Source of the DNA: Ancylobacter vacuolatus
GTDB taxonomy: Bacteria > Pseudomonadota > Alphaproteobacteria > Rhizobiales > Xanthobacteraceae
NCBI RefSeq assembly: GCF_030813595.1
Contig: NZ_JAUSUH010000001.1
Span: 620,001-684,000 of the forward strand
Direction of reading: 5' to 3'
Length of the DNA stretch: 64,000 bases
Numbering within the stretch: the stretch's first letter is position 1; the number at the start of each line of letters is the position of its first letter. A model generated the notes under the pieces. The model did not search any database. It was not told the DNA's origin and saw only the letters and a list, made by a program, of their open reading frames with translations. The translations under genes and the position numbers were made by a program. Positions 25,419-37,792 of the stretch are shown one piece after another.

Positions 25419-25880
25419 ATGACCGGAACGGTTGAGGCCAAGCTCGCGGCCCTCGGCATCACAATCCCCGCGGCCAGCGCTCCTGCGGCGAATTATGTGC
25501 CCTTCGTCATCAGCGGCAACCTTCTGTGGATCTCCGGCCAGATTTCCATGGCCAATGGCAGCTTCATCACCGGCAAGCTCTCGGGCGAGGCCGACATCGA
25601 GGCCGGGCGCGCCGCCGCCCGCCAGTGCGCCATCAACCTCATTGCCCAGATTAAGGCGGCGCTTAGCGATCTCGACCGGGTGAAGCGGGTGGTGAAGCTG
25701 GTTGGCTTCGTCAATTCGGCGCCGGATTTCACCGACCAGCCCAAGGTGGTGAATGGCTGTTCCGACCTGTTCGTCGAGGTGTTCGGCGATGCCGGGCGGC
25801 ACGCGCGCTCGGCGGTCGGCGTCGCACAGCTGCCGTTCAATGTCAGCGTTGAAGTCGAGGCCGTGATCGAATTCGTCTGA
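25419..25880 (+). CDS. RidA family protein
   Basis: 153 residues of the RidA/YjgF fold with LLWISGQISMANG, ARQCAINLIAQIKAAL, VNSAPDFTDQPKVVNGCSDL and the C-terminal HARSAVGVAQLPFNVSVEVEAV. RidA itself hydrolyses reactive enamines and imines from PLP enzymes. This is one of the longer paralogue groups (150 rather than about 130 residues), so the same activity is only probable. AGGAG lies before the ATG. The glycerophosphodiesterase gene starts 10 bases after the stop. Confidence 0.88.
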   Translation: MTGTVEAKLAALGITIPAASAPAANYVPFVISGNLLWISGQISMANGSFITGKLSGEADIEAGRAAARQCAINLIAQIKAALSDLDRVKRVVKLVGFVNSAPDFTDQPKVVNGCSDLFVEVFGDAGRHARSAVGVAQLPFNVSVEVEAVIEFV

Positions 25881-25890
25881 GGCCACACAG

Positions 25891-26658
25891 ATGGCGGCTG
25901 ATGCTCCCTCACCCAACGCACCGGCCTGGCTCACCGCCCGGCCGATCGCCCATCGCGCGCTGCATGACGCCGCGCGCGGCGTGATCGAGAATACGCCCTC
26001 GGCGGTCGATGCTGCGGTGGCACGCGACTATGCTATCGAGGTGGACATCCAGCTCTCCGCCGATGGCGAGGCGATGGTGTTTCACGACGACACGCTGGAG
26101 CGGCTGACGCGAGCGGAAGGGCCGGCAAAGGCACTTACCGCGGCGCAGCTCAAGGCAGTCGAAATGCGCGGCACCGCCGACCGGATGATGACGCTCGACG
26201 ACCTGCTCGCCCGCGTCGGCGGGCAGGTGCCGCTCATCATCGAGATGAAGAGCCATTTCGACGGCAACACCGCCGTCGCCACGCGCGCTGTCCAGGTGCT
26301 GGCTGGCTATGGCGGGCCGGCGGCGCTGATGTCCTTCGATCCCGCGCTGGTGGCGGCGGTGCGGACCTTGGCGCCGCACATCCCCCGCGGGATCACCATG
26401 GAGCATCTCTACGACGACCCCGAATGGGATATCCTCAGCACCGAGACCAAGCACGCCTGGGGCAACCTGCGTCACCTCCCGCAGACGAGGCCCGACTTCA
26501 TCGCCCATTATGTGAAGGAACTTCCCTCCGCCGCCGTCGATCGTGTGCGGGCCGCCTCCACCCTGCCCCTCCTCGCCTGGACGGTGCGGACCGAGGAGGA
26601 CCGTGCTGTGGCGGCGCGCTATGCTGACCAGATGATTTTCGAGGGCTTCCTGCCCTGA
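25891..26658 (+). CDS. glycerophosphodiester phosphodiesterase family protein
   Basis: 255 residues without a signal peptide, so cytosolic. The GDPD active site is complete: His21 and Arg22 in PIAHRALHD, Glu33 in VIENT, Glu50 and Asp52 in IEVDIQLS, and His65 in MVFHDDTLERLT. Family members split glycerophosphodiesters to glycerol-3-phosphate and an alcohol. It forms a tight cluster with the RidA gene upstream and the acyltransferase-like gene downstream, an order I recognise from related genomes. The exact substrate is open. Confidence 0.88.
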   Translation: MAADAPSPNAPAWLTARPIAHRALHDAARGVIENTPSAVDAAVARDYAIEVDIQLSADGEAMVFHDDTLERLTRAEGPAKALTAAQLKAVEMRGTADRMMTLDDLLARVGGQVPLIIEMKSHFDGNTAVATRAVQVLAGYGGPAALMSFDPALVAAVRTLAPHIPRGITMEHLYDDPEWDILSTETKHAWGNLRHLPQTRPDFIAHYVKELPSAAVDRVRAASTLPLLAWTVRTEEDRAVAARYADQMIFEGFLP

Positions 26659-26788
26659 CCTGCGCCGGCTTCCCGATCGCGTGAGCGGCCTTCCGCCGAC
26701 GCGGTGTGCGGCGCACAATGGAGATAGGAGCTGTGAATCAGTTCCACCGATCGACGCCTGCCTAGCCTCCGCCGCGAGCCCCTTTCGC

Positions 26789-27991
<1,203 letters not shown>

Positions 27992-28054
27992 GCGGAGTGG
28001 CCTTGACCCGCGCGCGGCAGATTGCGATCAGGTGAGCCCGACAGGGAGGAACCC

Positions 28055-28477
28055 ATGGCTTACGATCCCGGTAACATCTTCGCGAAGATCCTGCGCGGCG
28101 AAATCCCCGCCTATAAAGTCTATGAGGACGACCACGTTCTCGCGTTCCTCGACATCATGCCGCGGGCGGCCGGCCATGCTCTCGTCATTACCAAGGCTCC
28201 GGCTCGCAACCTTCTCGATGTCGAGGCCGGCGATCTCGCCGCTGTCATGGCCGTGGCACAGCGCATCGCGCAGGCGCAGATGAAGGTGTTCGCGGCGGAA
28301 GGAATCACCCTGTCCCAGCACAATGAGAAGGCTGGCGGGCAGGAGGTGTTCCACCTGCATGTCCACGTCATTCCGCGCCATACCGCGGTCGAGCTGCGCC
28401 CGCCGCTGTCCTACAAAGAATCGCCCGACGTGCTGGCCGAACAGGCCGCGCGGCTCAAAGCGGCGCTTATGGGCTGA
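28055..28477 (+). CDS. HIT family protein
   Basis: 140 residues with the HIT active site HLHVHVIPRH, His100, His102 and His104. The N-terminal NIFAKILRGEIPAYKVYED is characteristic of the Hint-like branch. Such enzymes are nucleotide hydrolases, typically purine nucleoside phosphoramidases. AGGGAGGA lies 5 bases before the ATG, a very good ribosome binding site. The stop overlaps the 3' end of the convergent azlD gene by 11 bases. Confidence 0.93.
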   Translation: MAYDPGNIFAKILRGEIPAYKVYEDDHVLAFLDIMPRAAGHALVITKAPARNLLDVEAGDLAAVMAVAQRIAQAQMKVFAAEGITLSQHNEKAGGQEVFHLHVHVIPRHTAVELRPPLSYKESPDVLAEQAARLKAALMG

Positions 28478-28820
28478 CGCCGAGCCACCAGGCACCGACC
28501 ACCAATACCGTCTCGGCGACCAGCACACCGGCGAGAACGGATCGGCGCCCGATGAGGAAGCCGGCAATGCCGCTTGCAACGGCACCAGCGCGCAGCCAGA
28601 GCGGCAAGGTGACCAGCGCGCCGCTGGGCACCAGCAGAAGCCGCGCCACCACCGCCGCCAGCAGTGCCGTCGCTACCGCCTGCACCCATTGCATCCAAAC
28701 ACTGTCCGCATCGATCCGGCGACCGAACAGCACGCCAAGCACGCGCCAGACCTCGTTCGGCAGGAAGCCGACGAAAATCACCACCAGCATGGCGCCGAGC
28801 TCGGTAGTGAAGAAATTCAT
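28467..28820 (-). CDS. azlD: AzlD domain membrane protein
   Basis: 117 residues with four hydrophobic segments, beginning MNFFTTELGAMLVVIFVGFLPN. It is the small partner of AzlC; together AzlCD-type pairs export branched-chain amino acids. Its start overlaps the azlC stop as ATGA. The 3' end overlaps the HIT gene by 11 bases on the other strand. Confidence 0.82.
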   Translation of the reverse strand: MNFFTTELGAMLVVIFVGFLPNEVWRVLGVLFGRRIDADSVWMQWVQAVATALLAAVVARLLLVPSGALVTLPLWLRAGAVASGIAGFLIGRRSVLAGVLVAETVLVVGAWWLGVSP

Positions 28821-29560
28821 GCCCGCCGCTCCGGCAGCAAGCGGGCGATGAAAAAGGCCAGCGTGCCGCCGCCCACCCCCGCCCAGAACAGGTCGAGCCC
28901 GCCCGGTGAGTTGGCCACCAATGGCGAGATCGCCGTCCCGAGCCCGATGGCGAGCCAGTCAACCGGCCGGCGGGCGTTGCGCACCAGCAGGATGGCGAAG
29001 GAGATCGGCGTCAGCAGCAGCAGGGCGACCGCCAGCGGGCCCGGCAGCGCGCCGGTGAGAAAGAAGCCGATGGCGGTGCCGGCCATGCTGAGCGCGGTTA
29101 GGCCAAAACCGAGCCCGGCGGCATAGGAGGGACGCCCTTCCGGCGCCACCTTGGGCAGCAGCCGAAACCCTTCCGCCCACATGGTGACGGCGACGAAATG
29201 GGCGCAGACGAGTTCGCTGAGCAACCTTGGGCGCGGGCCACGCATCAGCGGCATCAGCGACACCACCATGGGCAGCAGACGCACGCCCGAAAGGCAGACC
29301 GCCACTGCAAGCGCCGGCAATGAGGCCCCCGCCGCCAGCCCGCCGACCAGGATCACCTGCGCCGGCAGCGCCCAAACCAGCAGGGTCGAGAGAATGCCGG
29401 CGAAAATCGGGAAGCCGAGATCGTGCAGCAATCCGCCGAAGCCGATGAACGTTGCCACCAGCACGAGGCCGGGCGTCGACACGGCGCCACGCATCCCCCG
29501 CGCAAACCAGCGCGCCGGGCGAATTGGATCTTGGGGATGAGAATCCGGGAAGGCATTCAT
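28817..29560 (-). CDS. azlC: AzlC family branched-chain amino acid exporter subunit
   Basis: 247 residues from ATG 29560. Motifs include the AzlC start GMRGAVSTPGLVLVATFIGFGGL and the short GVRLLPMVVSLMPLM segment. About seven membrane segments. It exports amino acids such as leucine or valine, or analogues, with AzlD; specificity is inferred from the family. It is the first gene of the azlC-azlD pair, and 165 bases separate its start from the terminator of clpA. Confidence 0.85.
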   Translation of the reverse strand: MNAFPDSHPQDPIRPARWFARGMRGAVSTPGLVLVATFIGFGGLLHDLGFPIFAGILSTLLVWALPAQVILVGGLAAGASLPALAVAVCLSGVRLLPMVVSLMPLMRGPRPRLLSELVCAHFVAVTMWAEGFRLLPKVAPEGRPSYAAGLGFGLTALSMAGTAIGFFLTGALPGPLAVALLLLTPISFAILLVRNARRPVDWLAIGLGTAISPLVANSPGGLDLFWAGVGGGTLAFFIARLLPERRA

Positions 29561-29724
29561 GTGAACTCGCGCCGGCGTTCTGCGGCGCCCTCCCCCGGCC
29601 GTCAAGCGAAAGGACGGCCCTGCGCCGCATAGCTGCCATGAGTCTCTGCCGCGGGGCTTTGCTGTCGAGCTTGCCGTCGCCGGAGCTAAGAGCGCGCGCC
29701 GCTAAGCTCGCCTTCGCAGGACAT

Positions 29725-29763
29725 CATGAAACGAAACCGCCCGCGACACTGTCGCGGGCGGTT
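29725..29763 (-). terminator. rho-independent terminator of clpA
   Basis: AACCGCCCGCGAC (29735-29747) pairs perfectly with GTCGCGGGCGGTT (29751-29763) around a 3-base loop. On the minus strand the stem is followed by TTTCGTTTC. It lies about 30 bases after the clpA stop. Confidence 0.88.
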
Positions 29764-29794
29764 CCTCCATTTCTCGCAAATGCTCGGGTCGGGC

Positions 29795-32233
<2,439 letters not shown>

Positions 32234-32264
32234 CGGGACCTCTTCATTTAGCCGTCGCGGGGCG

Positions 32265-32636
32265 TCACTTCTTCTCCATGACGCACTGCAAAGGATGCTG
32301 GTGCTTGCGTGCGAAGTCCATCACCTGAGTGACCTTTGTCTCGGCCACTTCATAGGTGAAGATACCGCACTCCCCCACGCCATGCTGATGCACATGCAGC
32401 ATGATCTGGGTGGCTTCCTCCCGGTTTTTGCTGAAAAAGTGCTCCAGCACATGCACGACGAACTCCATTGGCGTGTAGTCGTCGTTGACCAGAAGCACCC
32501 GGTAGAGATTTGGCCGCTTTGCCTGCGGCTTGGTGCGCGTGATAACCGCCGTGCCGGGTGCGTTGTCTCCCCGGCGGCGACGTTCATCGTCGCCCATCAT
32601 AGCCTCACGCGGCTGGAATTTGGCGTGGTCGGACAT
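32265..32636 (-). CDS. clpS: ATP-dependent Clp protease adaptor ClpS
   Basis: 123 residues; the first 40 or so are flexible and polar, then the ClpS core follows: [56 protein letters not shown] forms the pocket that grips destabilising N-terminal residues (Tyr, Phe, Trp, Leu) and delivers them to ClpA. AETK with the following helix is the ClpA contact. Position directly before clpA makes the assignment certain. Confidence 0.97.
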   Translation of the reverse strand: MSDHAKFQPREAMMGDDERRRRGDNAPGTAVITRTKPQAKRPNLYRVLLVNDDYTPMEFVVHVLEHFFSKNREEATQIMLHVHQHGVGECGIFTYEVAETKVTQVMDFARKHQHPLQCVMEKK

Positions 32637-32951
32637 TCATGCTTTCCCCAACCGGCGAACCGGCCTTCGCTAGCTATAATAAGTACGCATCTCCGCTCAC
32701 GCCAGAGGCCCGAGCGGAACCGACTGTCGCATTCCGGTGACAATTCCATGAGGGGGGCACCAACGCACCCTGCCCCATGCTTCGATCCAAGGGAAAACGT
32801 CACGCGCACACCAGCCAAAAGAAAAAGGCCCGGCGCTGAGGCCGGGCCTTTTGAAACGCGTGGACAGCCCGAACTCCCGTTCCGGGCAGCCCCGACACCG
32901 GACGAGCGTCCGGCGCGTGAATGTCAGTTCCAGCCGGTCAGCGGCCGCAGA
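32637..32951. other. intergenic region between clpS and the phasin gene
   Basis: 315 bases without a gene. The clpS promoter should lie here: the A+T patch at 32671-32683 gives a minus-strand TATTAT (32676-32681), and the same bases give a perfect TATAAT on the plus strand (32675-32680). Neither has a convincing -35 box. The phasin gene terminator occupies the right part. No other feature was recognised. Confidence 0.4.
32817..32852 (-). terminator. rho-independent terminator of the phasin gene
   Basis: AAAAGGCCCGGC (32823-32834) pairs with GCCGGGCCTTTT (32841-32852) around a 6-base loop. Read on the minus strand, the tail is CCTTTTTCTTTTGGCTGG. It lies about 100 bases after the phasin stop. 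Confidence 0.88.
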
Positions 32952-33290
32952 TCACTTGGTGACAGAGACCTTGGCGAGCACGCTCTCATATGGCTTGTAG
33001 GTTTCCTTGGCGAGGTCGGCATAAAGCTCGCCCATCTTGGTCGCCTGGGCGACGAAGCTCTCATAGGCGCTCTTGAAATAGGCCGACTGGATCTCGACCG
33101 CCTTGTCCAGCGTCTTGGCGCCGAACAGCTTCTCGGCGGTGGCGGTGCCTTCCTCGAACGACTTCTTCGAATAGTCGGCGACCTCGATGGCGATCGCCTG
33201 GACGCCCTTGGACACCGTGCCGAAGCTCTTCGTCGCAAGCTCGAGATTGTCCTTGCCGACCTTCTGGATGTCTTCAAAATTCTGCAGCAT
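32952..33290 (-). CDS. phasin family protein
   Basis: 112 residues from the ATG at 33290, which has AGGAG 9 bases upstream; the longer frame is unlike protein. The sequence is a run of amphipathic helices without cysteines (MLQNFEDIQKVGKDNLELA, AIAIEVADYSKKSFEEG, AVEIQSAYFKSAYESFV), the standard pattern of phasin_2 proteins. Phasins coat polyhydroxyalkanoate granules and control their number and size. It is a single-gene unit with its own terminator. Two PhaR-like sites lie 87-127 bases upstream. Confidence 0.88.
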   Translation of the reverse strand: MLQNFEDIQKVGKDNLELATKSFGTVSKGVQAIAIEVADYSKKSFEEGTATAEKLFGAKTLDKAVEIQSAYFKSAYESFVAQATKMGELYADLAKETYKPYESVLAKVSVTK

Positions 33291-33654
33291 GAGCCCAACT
33301 CCTGTGGTGTTTCGCCACGCGCGTCGCGCATTAGTCGCACGCGCCCGCCCGGGAATTCTCCCTGGAAATTTTGTAATGCACCGCACCAAGTTTCGTCAAG
33401 GAGAATTGTGCAGCGCAACATGGCGCAGGTCACGCTCGGGCCCCACACCATCTTCGCGCCATATCAACAGGGTTGATGGCGTTCTTTACGACTCTGTAAC
33501 CGTGCCCTTTTTAAGATTTGGGAAGTGATGGTTCGGCAGGGTTCCTTAACCGGTCGAGGCCTTCGCAGAGGCAGCAATTGCCCTGCGATGTCTCGCCCCT
33601 GTCGGATGTGTGGAGTTTCCGGCGTCAGCCGGCAGAGAGTAGCGGGACGGTCAC
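33291..33654. other. intergenic region between divergent phasin and carboxypeptidase genes
   Basis: 364 bases without a gene, holding both promoters. The phasin side contains two TGC-N3-GCA sites. The carboxypeptidase side has TTGATG at 33473-33478 but no good -10 partner. No hairpin or RNA gene was recognised. Confidence 0.4.
33377..33417 (-). promoter_or_regulatory. two PhaR-like operator sites upstream of the phasin gene
   Basis: TGCACCGCA at 33377-33385 and TGCAGCGCA at 33409-33417 share the form TGC-N3-GCA and are 32 bases apart, about three helical turns. PhaR, the repressor of phasin genes in Paracoccus and Rhodobacter, is reported to bind TGC-rich inverted motifs of this kind. The placement upstream of a phasin gene is what makes the match meaningful; such short sites occur by chance in G+C-rich DNA. 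Confidence 0.45.
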
Positions 33655-35322
33655 ATGCGGGTTCCGGGAATGGTTGGCACCACTTTCATGCGTGCCGCCG
33701 TGGCGGTTTTGGCGGTCTCCCTGCTGGGGGCCGGCGTGGCGGAAGCGGCGTCCAAGAAGAAGAAGTCGGTGCGCGCCAAATCGGCCGTCACGCGCAGTGT
33801 GGCCAGCACCGGCACATGGTATCGCGGCTATTCCCATATCGTCGTCGACGCCAATACCGGACGCATTCTCGACGCCAATAACCCCGACGCGCTCCGTCAT
33901 CCGGCGTCCGTCACCAAGGTGATGACGCTGTATCTGCTCTTCGAGCAGTTGGAGAGCGGCCGTATGCGGCTCAACACGCCGCTGCGCGTGTCCGCCTATG
34001 CCGCCGCGCAGCAGCCTTCCAAGCTTGGCGTGAAGGCGGGATCCACCATCTCCGTCGAGGATGCCATTCAGGCGCTGGTCACCCGCTCCGCCAACGACGT
34101 CGCCGTCGCGATCGCCGAGAACATATCCGGGAGTTCCTCCAGCTTCGCCAACCTGATGACCCGTCGCGCCCGCCAGCTCGGCATGTCGCGCACGGTGTTC
34201 AAGAACCCCAATGGACTGCCCAGCCCCGAGCAGGTCACGACCGCACGCGACCTCGCCACGCTCGGCCGCGCCGTTCAGGAGCGCTTCCCGAAATATTACG
34301 GCTACTTCGAAATTCGCAGTTTCCAGTACCGCGGTGTCGCCATCCGCAACCACAACCGCCTGCTGGGCCGCGTCGATGGCGTCGACGGCATAAAGACCGG
34401 CTACACCAATGCGTCCGGTTTCAACCTGCTCACCAGCGTCAAGAAAGACGGGCGCTACGTCATTGCGGTGGTGATGGGCGGCTCCAGCGCCGCTTCGCGC
34501 GACAACCAGATGGTGGCGCTGCTTAGCGAAAACCTCAGCAAGGCGCAGTCCGGTCGGCAGCTGGTCGCCCGAATGAGCGGCGCACCGCAGGGCGCTTCGG
34601 CCGACGACGCCGTCGCGCCGGTCGCAATGATCGACGAAGCCCCGGCGGCGCCCAAGACCATTCCGGTGCCCACCAGCAGCCCGCGCGTCGCCATGGCGTC
34701 GGCCGTTGCCGATTTCGAAACCACGGCCTCGGTGCCCACGCCCGCCCCCGCTCCGCCCCGTCCGGCCCAGGCCGTGGCGAGCGCCCCGACCCGCAACGCG
34801 CCGCCCGTCGGCTCCGCCGCGCCGATCGTGCCGGTCGCGGTGAAGACGGTGGCGGTGGCCCGGCCGAGCGCACCTGTCGCCACCTTCAGCAATCAGCCGG
34901 GGATCCTCGGCACGCTGTCCTTCACCAATGGCTTCGTCTCGGACGCGTCCGAGACGCAAGCAGCGGCACCTGCCCAGCGTGCCATCAAGCAGCAGCAGGT
35001 TCAGGTCGCCAGCGCTGGCCCGATCGAGATCCCGCGCCAGGAAGCGGAGACCGCCGAGCAGTCCGCCGCGCCGCGTACGGGTTGGGCGATCCAAATCGGC
35101 GCCTTCGGCAGTGAGGCCGATGCCCGCGCCCAGATCGCCAAGGCGCAGCAGAAAGCCGGCAGCGCGCTTGCCAAGGCTGACGCCTATACGGAGCAGGCGG
35201 TCAAGGGTTCGACCCGCATCGTCCGTGCCCGCTTCGCCGGCTTCGATGCCGAATCCGCTGCTCGCAAGGCCTGCCAGGCCCTCAAGCGCAGCGACTTCGG
35301 TTGCATGGTCTTCCGCAACTGA
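33655..35322 (+). CDS. D-alanyl-D-alanine carboxypeptidase with SPOR domain
   Basis: 555 residues. A signal peptide (to about AEA at residue 31) is followed by a basic KKKKSVRAKS stretch and the penicillin-binding domain with SxxK at Ser85-Lys88 (HPASVTKVM), SxN at Ser145-Asn147 (TRSANDVA) and KTG at 247-249 (GIKTGYTNASG). A long Ala/Pro/Val linker (about 310-475) leads to a SPOR domain from GWAIQIGAFGS (about 477) to the end. The enzyme trims the last D-Ala of peptidoglycan stem peptides; the SPOR domain should direct it to denuded glycan at the division septum. ATGs at 33670 and 33688 are alternative starts. Confidence 0.92.
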   Translation: MRVPGMVGTTFMRAAVAVLAVSLLGAGVAEAASKKKKSVRAKSAVTRSVASTGTWYRGYSHIVVDANTGRILDANNPDALRHPASVTKVMTLYLLFEQLESGRMRLNTPLRVSAYAAAQQPSKLGVKAGSTISVEDAIQALVTRSANDVAVAIAENISGSSSSFANLMTRRARQLGMSRTVFKNPNGLPSPEQVTTARDLATLGRAVQERFPKYYGYFEIRSFQYRGVAIRNHNRLLGRVDGVDGIKTGYTNASGFNLLTSVKKDGRYVIAVVMGGSSAASRDNQMVALLSENLSKAQSGRQLVARMSGAPQGASADDAVAPVAMIDEAPAAPKTIPVPTSSPRVAMASAVADFETTASVPTPAPAPPRPAQAVASAPTRNAPPVGSAAPIVPVAVKTVAVARPSAPVATFSNQPGILGTLSFTNGFVSDASETQAAAPAQRAIKQQQVQVASAGPIEIPRQEAETAEQSAAPRTGWAIQIGAFGSEADARAQIAKAQQKAGSALAKADAYTEQAVKGSTRIVRARFAGFDAESAARKACQALKRSDFGCMVFRN

Positions 35323-35337
35323 ACCGGGGGGATGGGA

Positions 35338-36036
35338 TCAATGGCGGTCGAGCAGGACATCCTTCGCTTCGTTTACCCGGGCAGCGAGATAATTCGACCC
35401 GCCCTGGTCGGGATGGAGTTTCTTCATAAGGGATCGGTGAGCCTGGCGGATCTCGTTCGCCCCCGTCCCCGGCTGAAGCCCCAGGATCTGGTAGGCCTCC
35501 TCTTCCGTCATCGCGCTGCGGCGCGGCGCGTCAGCGCTCCGCCCGCCCGCATGTCCGTCCACGTTCTCACGCCAGCCGGGCGACCGGCGGTCAAGATAAG
35601 CTTCGAGTAGCTGGCGGCTCTCGACATCCACGTCGAGGGCGAAACGCGCAAGGCTGGGAACGTCGAGCGTATCGAGCGCGGCACCGCTCAGCGGGCCGTT
35701 GATCACCTTGCCGGCCAGCCGCCCGCTGTCATGGTCGAGCTCCATGTCGAGAAAGGCCGTCCGCACCTTCGACGTCCGCCCCTGGCTCGCCTCGCTCTTC
35801 GCCGAAGAGAACGCCTTGCGGATGTCCCAGCCGAAGAGTGAAAGGCCGAAGATCCCGAGCGGCAAGGCCGTCTCGATATGGCCGCGCATCCCGAGAAAAC
35901 CGGCCACGAGGATGAGCGCGCCGCCCCCGACCCGGCGCCCGAGCTTGGCGAGGATCGCTGGGTTGGAGCGACCGAACGCCTTCAGCCCGTAATAGAGCAG
36001 AGCGACGATCGCCGCCCCGATAACCAGATTGATCAT
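35338..36036 (-). CDS. membrane-anchored J-domain protein
   Basis: 232 residues: two N-terminal hydrophobic segments (MINLVIGAAIVALLYYGLKAF, then a GGALILVAGFLGM segment), a soluble middle region, and a J domain at the very C-terminus with HPD at 208-210 (KKLHPDQGG). N-terminal membrane anchor plus C-terminal J domain is the layout of mitochondrial Pam18/Tim14 and its alphaproteobacterial relatives. It should stimulate DnaK at the inner membrane. It follows the VWA gene with an ATGA overlap, which suggests linked functions. Confidence 0.85.
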   Translation of the reverse strand: MINLVIGAAIVALLYYGLKAFGRSNPAILAKLGRRVGGGALILVAGFLGMRGHIETALPLGIFGLSLFGWDIRKAFSSAKSEASQGRTSKVRTAFLDMELDHDSGRLAGKVINGPLSGAALDTLDVPSLARFALDVDVESRQLLEAYLDRRSPGWRENVDGHAGGRSADAPRRSAMTEEEAYQILGLQPGTGANEIRQAHRSLMKKLHPDQGGSNYLAARVNEAKDVLLDRH

Positions 36037-36761
36037 CGCGTATCCTGCATCGCGGAAATGAGCCGGCGTGCGCCGGGCGAGGCACCCGCAAGGGCGGCCA
36101 ACGCCTTCGCTCCGCCGGCGGCATAGGACGCAGCGGCGCGCAGGAGGGCGCGCAACTCGGCGGAGGCCCCGGCGTCGAACCGGCAATAGGCGCCCTTGGT
36201 CAGTCGCGCAATCTCGCGAAAGGCGCGCTCGGCGGCGGGGTCGCCGCCTTCCTGGAACATGAAGGCCGGCACGCCGCGCAGCGCCAGAGGACCGGCCTCG
36301 GCGCAGAGTGCATCGACATTCTCCTCCATCGCGTCGCCCACGAACACCAGCGCGCCGACAGGCCCCTTCGCCGCCTGCGCGCCCGCGTGGCTCAGTACGC
36401 GCCCAATCTGGGTCCGCCCGCCCTGAACCTGAATGCGCCCCATCAGCGCCCCCAGCTTTGTCCCGTCTCCCATCCAGGGCGAGGCCCGGCACTCGCCGAG
36501 GCCGCGATAATAGACAAGCTGCATGTCGAGCCCGCCAATGCGGGCCGCCTCCTCGAACATCTCCATCTGCAGGGCGCAGGCGAGATCCCAGGTTGGTCCC
36601 CGGCTCATTGTGGCATCGAGGCCAAAGATCAGGCGACCGCGCCGCTCAGCGGTCAGCGGTGCCCGACGCTCCAGCTCGGCGAGGAAGGCAGAGGCCTCGG
36701 CGGAGAGCGCAGCGGGCGTCGCCGAGGTGTTTTTGGTCGTTACGGTCTTGTCGGCGGCCAT
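36033..36761 (-). CDS. VWA-like domain protein
   Basis: 242 residues, no signal peptide. The middle resembles a von Willebrand A fold: LIFGLDATMSRGPTWDLA gives a D-A-T-M-S metal-site start (canonical DxSxS, here with Thr), then GGRTQIGRVLSH and GALVFVGDAMEENVD. Such proteins bind partners through a metal ion. The gene overlaps the J-protein gene by 4 bases and is divergent from panC. I know the neighbour pair from other alphaproteobacteria but not its function. Confidence 0.72.
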   Translation of the reverse strand: MAADKTVTTKNTSATPAALSAEASAFLAELERRAPLTAERRGRLIFGLDATMSRGPTWDLACALQMEMFEEAARIGGLDMQLVYYRGLGECRASPWMGDGTKLGALMGRIQVQGGRTQIGRVLSHAGAQAAKGPVGALVFVGDAMEENVDALCAEAGPLALRGVPAFMFQEGGDPAAERAFREIARLTKGAYCRFDAGASAELRALLRAAASYAAGGAKALAALAGASPGARRLISAMQDTR

Positions 36762-36922
36762 TGCGGTTTCCGATGCGGATTCGGCGCGAGTGTAGCGGGG
36801 GATGCAGCCCGGCGAACAGCCCACTCGCCAAGGGTTGACCTTGGGAGCTTTACCCACGCCGCCGGTTGACCCTTGGGGCGGCTCTGCTAGCTTCCGCGCC
36901 CCGGCCGAAAGGGGTTTTTGCC

Positions 36923-37777
36923 ATGACGAGCACCCGCGCGATCCGCACTGTTCATACCGTCGCCGCATTGCGCGAACAGGTGCGCCAATGGCGCGCGGAC
37001 GGCGAGCGGATCGCCCTCGTTCCCACCATGGGCGCGCTGCATGCCGGTCATGTCGCCTTGATGGATGCGGCGCGGGAGAAGGCGGACCGCGTCATCGTAT
37101 CGATCTTCGTCAACCCGACCCAGTTCGCTCCGACTGAGGACCTTTCGCGCTATCCGCGCACCCTGGAGGCGGATCTCGACAAGGCGGAAGGCGCTGGGGT
37201 CGCACTGGCTTTCGTGCCGGATGTCGCGCAGATGTATCCTGAGGGGTTTTGCACCACCATCTCGCTTTCCGGCCCGGCGCTGGGACTGGAAACCGACTTT
37301 CGCCCCACCCATTTCGCCGGCGTCGCCACGGTCGTGGCCAAGCTGCTGATCCAGGCGCTACCGGACATCGCCCTGTTTGGCGAGAAGGACTATCAACAGC
37401 TCCAGGTGATTAGCCGCCTGGCCCACGATCTCGACCTCCCCGTCGAGGTCGTCGGCGTCCCGACCGTGCGCGAGGCTGACGGCGTCGCCCTTTCCTCGCG
37501 CAATGTCTATCTCTCCGCTGAGGAACGAGCGGCGGCGCCAGCGCTCTATGTTGCACTAACCGCAGCGGCGCGGAGGATCACTTTCGAAGCCACAACCGCC
37601 GACGCTGTGGAAGAAGCACACGCGGCCATCATCGCCGCCGGCTTTGAGCTCGATTATCTTGAGGCCCGCCACGCCGCTACGCTGGCTCCCATCGCCTCCA
37701 CCATGGAAGGCCCTGTTCGCCTGCTTGTCGCGGCTCGGATCGGCTCCACGCGCCTTATCGACAATGTAGCCGTCTGA
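36923..37777 (+). CDS. panC: pantothenate synthetase
   Basis: 284 residues from ATG 36923; the frame extends 19 codons upstream without conservation. Motifs are PTMGALHAGHVALM with the HxGH ATP site, SIFVNPTQF, LFGEKDYQQL and SSRNVYLS (KMSKS-equivalent). It joins pantoate and beta-alanine with ATP to make pantothenate, the coenzyme A precursor. The panB gene is not adjacent. Complete and typical in length. Confidence 0.96.
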   Translation: MTSTRAIRTVHTVAALREQVRQWRADGERIALVPTMGALHAGHVALMDAAREKADRVIVSIFVNPTQFAPTEDLSRYPRTLEADLDKAEGAGVALAFVPDVAQMYPEGFCTTISLSGPALGLETDFRPTHFAGVATVVAKLLIQALPDIALFGEKDYQQLQVISRLAHDLDLPVEVVGVPTVREADGVALSSRNVYLSAEERAAAPALYVALTAAARRITFEATTADAVEEAHAAIIAAGFELDYLEARHAATLAPIASTMEGPVRLLVAARIGSTRLIDNVAV

Positions 37778-37792
37778 CGACTTGCCCCTGCG

